This document shows, in pieces, positions 1-4,808 of a DNA stretch of 8,286 nucleotides. The position numbers and the translations under genes are program-made. The stretch is from Micrococcales bacterium (GTDB taxonomy: Bacteria; Actinomycetota; Actinomycetes; Actinomycetales; Dermatophilaceae), in contig PMJN01000453.1 of NCBI GenBank assembly GCA_003157445.1, forward strand, positions 10,444 to 18,729, in the 5' to 3' direction. Numbering within the stretch: position 1 is the stretch's first letter; the number at the start of each line of letters is the position of its first letter. The notes beneath the pieces were generated by a model. It had not been told where the DNA came from, did not search any database, and saw only the letters and a program-made list of their open reading frames with translations.

Positions 1-136
1 CCTGCTCATGTTGGGCGGCAGCGACGGCTGCATTCTTCTGGTTGATCGTGTCGCTACGAACGCCCACCATCCCAATGGCTCCTAGCACCGTTAGGACCGT
101 AAATAGTATCAATCCCCCAAGAAGTATCTTCCTCAT
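1..136 (-). CDS. N-terminus of membrane-anchored or exported protein (partial)
   Basis: Reading the minus strand from the ATG at 136-134, the frame stays open for 45 codons to the window edge, so the C-terminal part is missing. Residues 2-3 are basic (RK). Residues 5-25 are an uninterrupted hydrophobic stretch (LLGGLILFTVLTVLGAIGMVG) typical of a signal anchor or uncleaved signal peptide. A polar, Asn/Gln/Ala-rich segment follows from residue 27 and would lie outside the membrane. An AGAAGG ribosome-binding site sits about 10 bases upstream of the ATG. The topology resembles the first segment of sensor or chemoreceptor-like proteins, but 45 residues cannot name a family. The first codons include ATA and CTA, rare in this high-GC DNA. 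The upstream non-coding DNA holds a 16-bp tandem repeat and a DosR-like palindrome that could regulate this gene. Confidence 0.6.
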   Translation of the reverse strand, partial: MRKILLGGLILFTVLTVLGAIGMVGVRSDTINQKNAAVAAAQHEQ

Positions 137-182
137 GGGATGTTCGCCTTCTGACTTCTAATAGGACCAATGGATGATCGCA

Positions 183-214
183 CCTGTCATCTCACCCTCC
201 TGTCATCTCACCCC
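183..214. repeat. 16-bp tandem direct repeat upstream of the minus-strand gene
   Basis: CCTGTCATCTCACCCT (183-198) is followed at once by CCTGTCATCTCACCCC (199-214), 15 of 16 bases identical. On the minus strand each unit reads GGTGAGATGACAGG. The repeat lies 47-78 bases upstream of the minus-strand start at 136. That is a reasonable place for paired activator or response-regulator sites, although a simple replication-slippage duplication is equally possible. Confidence 0.6.
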
Positions 215-275
215 TCCCTCCTGGTTGGGCACGGTAGTCCTTCTTCCAGGTTTGGCAAAGAGTGTTGATCTGTCT

Positions 276-290
276 AGGGACTAAGGTCCT
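276..290. promoter_or_regulatory. DevR/DosR-like palindromic box
   Basis: The sequence AGGGACTAAGGTCCT contains GGGACTAAGGTCCT, which matches 12 of 14 positions of the actinobacterial DevR/DosR consensus GGGACTWWAGTCCC. It has the perfect inverted core GGAC-N4-GTCC. DosR-type regulators activate hypoxia and nitric-oxide responsive genes. The box is 140 bases upstream of the minus-strand membrane protein start and more than 400 bases upstream of the TetR operon, so the minus gene is the nearer candidate target. No DosR-type regulator is encoded in this window, and a single short site can occur by chance. Confidence 0.35.
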
Positions 291-480
291 ACACCCGACA
301 GGTGATCGTGTGGTATCGAGCTTTATCAGAAATCACGAGCCAGGCCGGCAAGGCTTCGGCGACTGCGTAGGAGGATCCAAGACGCGTGAAGTGAACGCCC
401 GCAACGCCGCCATGGGTTCTGAGGCCGCCGAGCTGGTCGTACAAGGCTGTTGCTTGCACTGCCAGCAGGCTCGCCAACGA

Positions 481-540
481 TGACCGGACCAGGCTGTCCG
501 ATAGCCGATGGGTGACCGGTCACTGACCCCGTGACCGGAC
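481..540. repeat. Three TGACCGG repeats including a 12-bp perfect palindrome
   Basis: TGACCGGAC occurs at 481-489 and again inside GTGACCGGAC at 531-540. Between them GTGACCGGTCAC (512-523) is a perfect 12-bp palindrome built from the same half-site. Three related half-sites within 60 bases look like a multi-site operator. The nearest gene is the TetR operon starting at 745, some 200 bases downstream, so the target is unclear. Confidence 0.35.
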
Positions 541-688
541 AATAGGCACCGATCGCGGCTCCGGTGGTTTGCCGAGGCACAAGGTGGGGGCGGCATCCTG
601 TCTGTGAGCGGGAATGTCAGTGGTCCGGATGCCCACCCTGATCACTGTCCCACCTCGGTCCAACCAGCGGGAACTGAGAAACAGGTGC

Positions 689-705
689 GTCTCGTCGGGC
701 GAGAC
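689..705. promoter_or_regulatory. Inverted repeat, candidate operator of the first TetR operon
   Basis: GTCTCG-N5-CGAGAC is a perfect inverted repeat with 6-base arms (689-694 and 700-705). It ends two bases upstream of the predicted -35 element at 708. TetR proteins bind such short palindromes as dimers and often control their own promoter, so this is the best visible candidate for the site of the regulator encoded at 745-1341. It could also be the site of an activator, since it lies upstream of the -35. Confidence 0.4.
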
Positions 706-707
706 CG

Positions 708-736
708 TTGACGTGAGTTAAACAGCGTGCAAAAAT
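708..736 (+). promoter_or_regulatory. Predicted promoter of TetR operon 1, leaderless
   Basis: TTGACG (708-713) matches five of six bases of the -35 consensus. It is followed after 17 bases by AAAAAT (731-736), which matches four of six of the -10 consensus. Transcription would start around 743-745, coinciding with the ATG at 745, so the message would have no leader. This decides the start codon of the downstream gene: the in-frame GTG at 727 lies inside the promoter and would be outside such a transcript. Confidence 0.45.
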
Positions 737-744
737 TACTGACA

Positions 745-1341
745 ATGTTAAAGAACCCAGCACCAGTCGACTGGCGCGAAGCGCGCCGACAATCCGCGCG
801 AGCCACCGTCCTTGCGGCGGCGTGGGAGATGGTCCGCGCCGACGGCCTGGCTGCTCTGTCGCTGCGTGACCTGGCGAGGCAGGCGGGCATCACGACACCT
901 ACCGTCTACGCGTACTTCGACTCCAAGAACGCCATCTTCGACGCGATGTTCGGCGAAGCCGCCCAGAGCTTTGCCGAAAGCAAGGCCGAACTGGTCGACC
1001 AGGGTGACCCCTACGAAAACCTCATGGCAGATGCACAGAATTTCATCGAGTTCTGCGTGTCGGACGTGGCCCGCTACCAGCTGCTCTTCCAGCATTCGGT
1101 GCCCGGATTCAGCCCCTCACCGCAGTCCTACGCGCCAGCCGTACGCGCCCTGGAGCTCACCCATAAACAGCTCGCGGGCTACGGCGTACGCGACCCCCGG
1201 CACGTTGACGTGTGGACGGCGCTAATGACCGGACTGGTCGACCAGCAGATCTCCAACGACCCCGGCGGTGACCGGTGGACCCGGCTGGTCGACGACGTCG
1301 TGCGCATGTTTCTTACCCACTGCTCCCAAGAGGACCACTGA
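745..1341 (+). CDS. TetR/AcrR family transcriptional regulator (first paralogue)
   Basis: This is a predicted DNA-binding repressor of 198 residues, the usual length for the family. The N-terminal helix-turn-helix domain covers about residues 18-65: a first helix ending in TVLAAAWEMVRADG, then LSLRDLARQAGI and the recognition helix region TPTVYAYFDSKNAIFDAM. The C-terminal ligand-binding domain contains PGFSPSPQSYAPAV (about 120-133) and NDPGGDRWTRLVDD (about 171-184). Both segments recur in the second regulator at 2841-3455, so the two are paralogues. The ATG at 745 is chosen because a promoter places the transcription start there and because it aligns with the start of the paralogue; GTG 727 would add six residues. 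It overlaps the next gene by three bases (TGATG). The regulated ligand is unknown. Autoregulation of the three-gene operon is inferred from position and the inverted repeat at 689-705. Confidence 0.9.
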   Translation: MLKNPAPVDWREARRQSARATVLAAAWEMVRADGLAALSLRDLARQAGITTPTVYAYFDSKNAIFDAMFGEAAQSFAESKAELVDQGDPYENLMADAQNFIEFCVSDVARYQLLFQHSVPGFSPSPQSYAPAVRALELTHKQLAGYGVRDPRHVDVWTALMTGLVDQQISNDPGGDRWTRLVDDVVRMFLTHCSQEDH

Positions 1342-2063
1342 TGACCACCACCATGGATGAGGTCGCCGCCGGGATCTACCGGCTGTCCACCTTTGTGTCG
1401 CAGATCGGACCCACCGGATTCACCTTCAACCAGTTTCTGCTCGACGACGACGAACCACTGCTGTTCCACACCGGCCATCGCGCGATGTTTCCCAGTGTCC
1501 GGGCGGCCATCGAGCGGGTCATGCCGGTCGACCGGCTGCGCTGGATCACGTTCGGTCACGTCGAGTCCGACGAGTGCGGCGCAATGAACGAGTTCCTGGC
1601 CGTAGCACCGCGGTCCCAGGTCGCCCACGGTGCGGGAGGATGCCAGGTGTCTCTGGACCAGATGGCCGACCGCCCTCCCCGACCCCTGGCGGACGGCGAG
1701 ACGATCACCCTCGGCCGGATGCGCGTACGCCACCTGGACACACCCCACGTCCCACACGCATGGGAGGCCAGGGTGCTGTTCGAAGAAACCACCCAGACGC
1801 TGCTGTGCGGGGACCTGTTCACTCACCTGGGCAACGGACCAGCACTGACCGAAACCGACATCCTCGGCCCATCCGAGCAGACCGAAGACCTGTTCGCCTA
1901 CTCCAGCCTGTCCCCGACAACACCCAAGACAATCGACCGTCTGGCGGCGCTGGCACCTCACACCCTCGCGCTGATGCACGGTTCGTCGTACAGCGGCGAC
2001 TGCTCGGCAGCGCTGCACGCTCTCGCCGACGCCTACCGCTATCGCATCGCCGCAGCCTCCTAA
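1341..2063 (+). CDS. Stand-alone MBL-fold protein with flavodiiron-type (ODP-like) ligands
   Basis: A 240-residue metallo-beta-lactamase-fold protein. The metal-ligand pattern is H73-x-E75-x-D77, then 61 residues to H139, 18 residues to D158 and 54 residues to H213 (contexts FGHVESDECG, PHVPHAWE, LLCGDLF and LMHGSS). This is close to the H-x-E-x-D-x62-H-x18-D-x60-H set of the diiron domain of flavodiiron proteins, not the HxHxDH of zinc hydrolases such as glyoxalase II. Flavodiiron domains reduce oxygen or nitric oxide, but there is no flavodoxin domain here. A sensor or electron-accepting role with a separate partner, or a hydrolase role, are all possible. It is probably cytoplasmic, since no signal peptide is visible. 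The start ATG overlaps the TetR stop (TGATG), with AAGAGGA six bases upstream, so the two are translationally coupled. A VOC-fold gene follows after 32 bases. Confidence 0.85.
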   Translation: MTTTMDEVAAGIYRLSTFVSQIGPTGFTFNQFLLDDDEPLLFHTGHRAMFPSVRAAIERVMPVDRLRWITFGHVESDECGAMNEFLAVAPRSQVAHGAGGCQVSLDQMADRPPRPLADGETITLGRMRVRHLDTPHVPHAWEARVLFEETTQTLLCGDLFTHLGNGPALTETDILGPSEQTEDLFAYSSLSPTTPKTIDRLAALAPHTLALMHGSSYSGDCSAALHALADAYRYRIAAAS

Positions 2064-2095
2064 ACCAAACACGCGAACCCGAATCGAGGAGCCAC

Positions 2096-2530
2096 ATGCC
2101 CACCGTCACCCAGCCTCGTCTGCACCACCTGGCGCTCACCGTCACCGATCTGGACGCCAGCGTGAGGTGGTACGAGACAATCTTCGACGTCCATTTCCTG
2201 ATGGACGTCCCCCACCCCGGCGGCGTCGGCAAGATTCTCGCCGACCCGGACATGCAGCTCATGTTCGCGCTGCACCGTCATGAGACCAACGACGGACACC
2301 TCTTCGCCGAACCAACCACAGGCCTGGACCATGCCGGGTTCATCGTCGCCACCCGCGCAGACCTGGAAGTCTGGCAGGAACACCTCGAAACCAACGGCGT
2401 CGTGCGCGCCGATAGGGCCGACAAGCCACTGACCCAATCGCCGATAGCCGACAAGCCCTACGGCTCGGTCCTCGTATTCCGGGACCCGGACAACATCCAG
2501 CTCGAATTCTTCGCGCCCCCGCAGCGCTAA
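2096..2530 (+). CDS. VOC superfamily (glyoxalase/dioxygenase-fold) protein
   Basis: A 144-residue protein of the vicinal-oxygen-chelate superfamily, the normal length for a single-chain member with two beta-alpha-beta3 modules. It opens with the classic first strand and helix LHHLALTVTDLDASVRWYE (residues 9-27). The second module starts at GLDHAGFIV (76-84), and it ends with VFRDPDNIQLEFF (127-139). Probable metal ligands are H11, H79 and E137. Members include glyoxalase I, fosfomycin-resistance thiol transferases, extradiol dioxygenases and epimerases, and sequence alone does not pick one. The start ATG has GAGGAG four bases upstream. It is the last gene of the operon, and no clear terminator is seen after it. 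Paired with an MBL-fold gene it recalls a glyoxalase I/II couple, but the MBL partner lacks the glyoxalase II ligand pattern. Confidence 0.85.
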   Translation: MPTVTQPRLHHLALTVTDLDASVRWYETIFDVHFLMDVPHPGGVGKILADPDMQLMFALHRHETNDGHLFAEPTTGLDHAGFIVATRADLEVWQEHLETNGVVRADRADKPLTQSPIADKPYGSVLVFRDPDNIQLEFFAPPQR

Positions 2531-2545
2531 CACTTCAGGTCGGAG

Positions 2546-2842
2546 TCAACGATGACCAAAGCAAATAGGCGTCAATGTCGCCGACCATGTTTCGCCCGGT
2601 CCGCCCACGTCTTTGGCGGTGGGTCGTTTGCGCCTCGGGATCGGTGCGCCGCCCGATATCAGTCGCCCGAACATCTCCTCCGACCTCGTCATGAGTTCGG
2701 CCAGCCCCCGGTCTCGCCACGTCCTGGCCTGGCGCTCAACCAGCCAAGCACCCAGTGTTAGCTGCGAGGCAAGGCGCGTCAGTGCAAATAGCGCTGACTT
2801 GCTCTTGACAGGCGTGGGTCCCACGAGAATGATCCTAATCAT
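2546..2842 (-). CDS. Possible small hypothetical protein or gene remnant, antisense to the TetR2 promoter
   Basis: On the minus strand an open frame of 98 codons runs from the ATG at 2842-2840 to the stop at 2546, with AGGTG eight bases before the start. From about residue 33 its codons are strongly G/C-ended. The middle (AWLVERQARTWRDRGLAELM, then a further acidic-basic helix to about residue 62) looks like a real amphipathic helical protein. No family is recognised. Against it, the start codon overlaps the predicted start of the plus-strand regulator at 2841, the gene would cover that promoter, and the plus strand is also open in the matching frame, which shares the same third positions. 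It could be a decayed gene, a true divergent small gene or chance. Upstream of 2842 the frame continues only as a shadow of the regulator. Confidence 0.3.
   Translation of the reverse strand: MIRIILVGPTPVKSKSALFALTRLASQLTLGAWLVERQARTWRDRGLAELMTRSEEMFGRLISGGAPIPRRKRPTAKDVGGPGETWSATLTPICFGHR
2805..2833 (+). promoter_or_regulatory. Predicted promoter of TetR operon 2, leaderless
   Basis: A perfect -35 TTGACA (2805-2810) is followed by a 17-base spacer and AATGAT (2828-2833), four of six matches to the -10 consensus. The expected first transcribed base is at 2839-2841, at the ATG-TTA that starts the regulator. The geometry is almost the same as for operon 1. The spacer contains a perfect 13-bp inverted repeat, so repressor binding there would block polymerase directly. 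Confidence 0.6.
2813..2825. promoter_or_regulatory. Inverted repeat in the promoter spacer, candidate TetR operator
   Basis: CGTGGG-T-CCCACG is a perfect palindrome with 6-base arms around one central base. It lies wholly between the -35 and -10 elements of operon 2. This is the classical place for an autoregulatory TetR operator. It does not resemble the inverted repeat near the operon 1 promoter (GTCTCG-N5-CGAGAC), which suggests the two paralogous regulators recognise different sites. Confidence 0.5.
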
Positions 2843-3455
2843 GTTAGGTACACCTATGCGTGATCGGCAGACCGAACGGCGTGAGGCGACGCGGCTCGAG
2901 ATCCTGGATGCTGCTTGGGCGCTCGCGCGGGAAAACGGACTGTCCCAGATCACCCTTCGCGACGTCGCGAACCAGGTGGGCATGCGCGCCCCTTCGCTGT
3001 ACAGCCACTTCGGGTCGAAGAACGCCATCTACGATGCGATGTTCGCCCAGGCATGGTCGGAAGCCGCCCTGGAAATGCGCGACGTGGCACGACGGCTCCC
3101 CTCCTCACCACGCACCGCATTGAAGAAGCTCGCCCGGACCTTCTTCGACTTCGAGGTCAGCGACCTTGCCCGCCACCAACTCATGAACCAGCGCACCATC
3201 CCCGGCTTCGAACCGAGCCCGGCTGCCTACGCGCCTGCCGTCCAGGTGCTCGACGATCTGCATGAGGTGATGGCAGGTCTGGGCGTCCGTGACGCTGCGG
3301 ACATCGACCTCTACACCGCGATCGTCAGTGGCCTGATCGACGCCCAGCAGGCCAACGACCCAGGCGGGGACCGCTGGTCGCGGCTTCTCGACCGTGCGAT
3401 CGACATGTTCGCCGACAACGTCGGTATCCCCGAATCCGTCGGGAGGAAGACATGA
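2841..3455 (+). CDS. TetR/AcrR family transcriptional regulator (second paralogue)
   Basis: A predicted repressor of 204 residues. The helix-turn-helix domain spans about residues 13-65: EATRLEILDAAWALARENG, ITLRDVANQVGM, then APSLYSHFGSKNAIYDAMF. In the C-terminal ligand domain PGFEPSPAAYAPAV (121-134) and NDPGGDRWSRLLD (172-184) match the regulator at 745-1341 almost word for word, so one arose by duplication of the other or both belong to one close subfamily. The start is placed at ATG 2841 because the predicted transcription start falls there and because it lines up with the paralogue's ATG-TTA start. ATG 2856, with AGG seven bases upstream, is the alternative and gives 199 residues. Frames further upstream run through the promoter and are rejected. 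The stop overlaps the next gene (ATGA, four bases), so the regulator and the isomerase-like protein are co-translated. The inducer is unknown. Confidence 0.88.
   Translation: MLGTPMRDRQTERREATRLEILDAAWALARENGLSQITLRDVANQVGMRAPSLYSHFGSKNAIYDAMFAQAWSEAALEMRDVARRLPSSPRTALKKLARTFFDFEVSDLARHQLMNQRTIPGFEPSPAAYAPAVQVLDDLHEVMAGLGVRDAADIDLYTAIVSGLIDAQQANDPGGDRWSRLLDRAIDMFADNVGIPESVGRKT
2845..2856. promoter_or_regulatory. Palindrome at the start of TetR2
   Basis: TAGGT-AC-ACCTA has perfect 5-base arms and covers the first codons after ATG 2841 up to the first base of ATG 2856. An overlapping weaker repeat, CCTAA-N5-TTAGG, lies at 2834-2848. Either could be a second operator or part of an early mRNA structure. 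The TTAGGT half also resembles half of a DtxR/IdeR iron box, but the full 19-base box is absent. Confidence 0.25.
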
Positions 3456-4219
3456 CACCCACCACGGGAACGCAGCCACCGAAGGCTGATCTGCGCAGAT
3501 CACAGCTCGACCGAAGCACGGCGATGCGACTGGCGGGGACCGAGTACACCAGATTCGCCGACGCACTGGACCAGCTCACCCCTGGCGACTGGAAGCTGCC
3601 CACGGACTGCCCCGGATGGGACGTCCAGACGGTGGCCGGCCACGTGTTGGGGATGGCCGAGATGGCTGCCTCGCTCAGGGATGGCGCACGCCAGCTGAGG
3701 GCAGCAACCAAGGCAGGTGGGGTCTTCCTCGACTCCCTCACCGCCCTGCAGGTCCGCGAGCACGCAGGTCTGACCCCTGCGGCACTGCAAAGCGAGCTGC
3801 GCAAGATCGGGCCCAAGGCGACCCGCGGCCGACGGCTGGCACCCGGCTTCATCCGCCATCGCCGGATGCCGTTCCTTCAGGAGGTGAGCGGCCAGCCGGA
3901 ATGGTGGGCGATCGGATACCTCACCGACACCATCCTGACTCGTGACCCCTGGATGCACCGGATCGACCTCGCACGAGCAACGGGCCACTCCCTCAAGCTC
4001 ACAGCCGAGCACGATGGCGTCCTGGTCGCCGACATCGTCACCGAATGGGCCGCCCGCCACGGCCAGCTCTACAAGCTGCATCTCACCGGACCAGCCGGTG
4101 GCACCTGGTCGAGCCCCGGCGGCGGGCCCGAGCTCGAGCTCAACGCCATCGACTTCTGCCGAACACTGTCAGGCCGCGAGCAGGGCACCGGGCTGCTCGC
4201 GGAAGCAACGCCCTTCTAG
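3452..4219 (+). CDS. Mycothiol-dependent maleylpyruvate isomerase-family (MDMPI/DinB-like) protein
   Basis: A 255-residue protein with the N-terminal metal-binding domain of the mycothiol-dependent isomerase family. W47 and PTDCPGWDVQTVAGHVLGM (50-68) carry the first metal ligand H64. DPWMHRIDLARATG (165-178) carries the second pair, D165 and H169. In characterised maleylpyruvate isomerase that pair is Glu and His with the same spacing, so Asp replaces Glu here. The C-terminal part, with HLTGPAGGTW and LNAIDFCRTLSGR (210-242), matches the second domain found in these proteins. Family members use mycothiol as cofactor for isomerisation or thiol transfer. No gentisate-pathway gene is nearby, so the maleylpyruvate reaction is not implied. 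The ATG overlaps the TetR stop, with GGGAGG six to seven bases upstream. Likely cytoplasmic. Confidence 0.85.
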   Translation: MTPTTGTQPPKADLRRSQLDRSTAMRLAGTEYTRFADALDQLTPGDWKLPTDCPGWDVQTVAGHVLGMAEMAASLRDGARQLRAATKAGGVFLDSLTALQVREHAGLTPAALQSELRKIGPKATRGRRLAPGFIRHRRMPFLQEVSGQPEWWAIGYLTDTILTRDPWMHRIDLARATGHSLKLTAEHDGVLVADIVTEWAARHGQLYKLHLTGPAGGTWSSPGGGPELELNAIDFCRTLSGREQGTGLLAEATPF

Positions 4220-4250
4220 TCAACCCGTCCAACCACACCAGGAGGAAACC

Positions 4251-4808
4251 ATGCCCATCGTCCAACCAAGACACCACGCGGGCGACCGCCATACGGCAAA
4301 GGCCGCAAACCCGCGCGTTCCCCGGCGTCGCGCGCTGACCAGGGCCGGGTTCCGGACGCTGATGGCCGTGACCGTCCTGGGTCTTGTCCCGACAGCCTTG
4401 ACGACTTCCCCGGCCCAGGCCGCCACGACCTGTACCGGCGACGTCTGTGTGATCGACAATAGCGTCGATACTCCACTGGGCCCGGTGACCGTCACGGTCA
4501 GCCCAGCCAATGTCGTCACTGTCACCCTGACTCCGATTACTCGTACCGTGGTATTCGGCATCCCGTTCACTTTCCCGCCAGGGCCCCCGACCCGACCCGG
4601 CTACCACCGGACAACCATCGACACCGCCGGGGGCATCATCAACATTGACGAGTTCCTCACCCCACCCGGGCCACCAAACCACCTGGCGCTGCCCAGCCTC
4701 GCGCTGATAAGCATCCACCCACCGGGCCCGTGCCGAGCACAGACGACTGGATCCACCGTCACGTTCACACCAGTCACCGCGGTCATCCCACCAGGGCCGC
4801 CCAACTGA
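4251..4808 (+). CDS. Secreted protein with repeated PPGP motifs, function unknown
   Basis: A 185-residue exported protein of no recognised family. A long basic N-region contains RRRALTR (25-31), a weak twin-arginine candidate (RRxL). A hydrophobic core follows at about 36-52, and a signal-peptidase I site SPAQA ends at residue 57. The mature part of about 128 residues is rich in Thr and Val in alternating patterns (PVTVTVSPANVVTVTLTP), suggesting beta-strands. It carries four proline-glycine motifs: PPGPP at 109-113, 138-142 and 180-184, and PPGP at 157-160. Cysteines at 61, 66 and 161 could form a disulfide after export. The start has AGGAGG five bases upstream, the strongest ribosome-binding site in the window. 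It lies 31 bases after the isomerase-family gene on the same strand, so it is probably the third gene of the TetR2 operon. Confidence 0.8.
   Translation: MPIVQPRHHAGDRHTAKAANPRVPRRRALTRAGFRTLMAVTVLGLVPTALTTSPAQAATTCTGDVCVIDNSVDTPLGPVTVTVSPANVVTVTLTPITRTVVFGIPFTFPPGPPTRPGYHRTTIDTAGGIINIDEFLTPPGPPNHLALPSLALISIHPPGPCRAQTTGSTVTFTPVTAVIPPGPPN

Larger units (their letters stand above)
137..688. other. Long non-coding intergenic region
   Basis: About 550 bases separate the minus-strand membrane protein from the upstream elements of the first TetR operon. Short open frames exist on both strands (for example 262-483 plus, and overlapping minus frames between 289 and 596). None has a convincing ribosome-binding site or a recognisable domain, and they contradict one another. 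What can be seen is regulatory-type structure, listed separately: the tandem repeat at 183-214, the DosR-like box at 276-290 and the TGACCGG repeats at 481-540. The genes on its two sides are transcribed divergently, so it should carry promoters for both directions. Confidence 0.5.

Noticed and set aside
262..596. Several overlapping short open frames on both strands
   Set aside because: They are mutually exclusive, lack ribosome-binding sites and recognisable motifs, and overlap the DosR-like box and repeat elements.
2597..2622. GC-rich hairpin (CCGCC...GGCGG) after the VOC gene as a terminator
   Set aside because: The loop is long, no T run follows, and it lies inside a frame that may be coding on the minus strand.
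2613..2840. Upstream extension of the second TetR regulator to ATG 2613 (280 residues)
   Set aside because: The extension runs through the predicted promoter and operator, has no ribosome-binding site, and would give a regulator far longer than its paralogue and the family norm.
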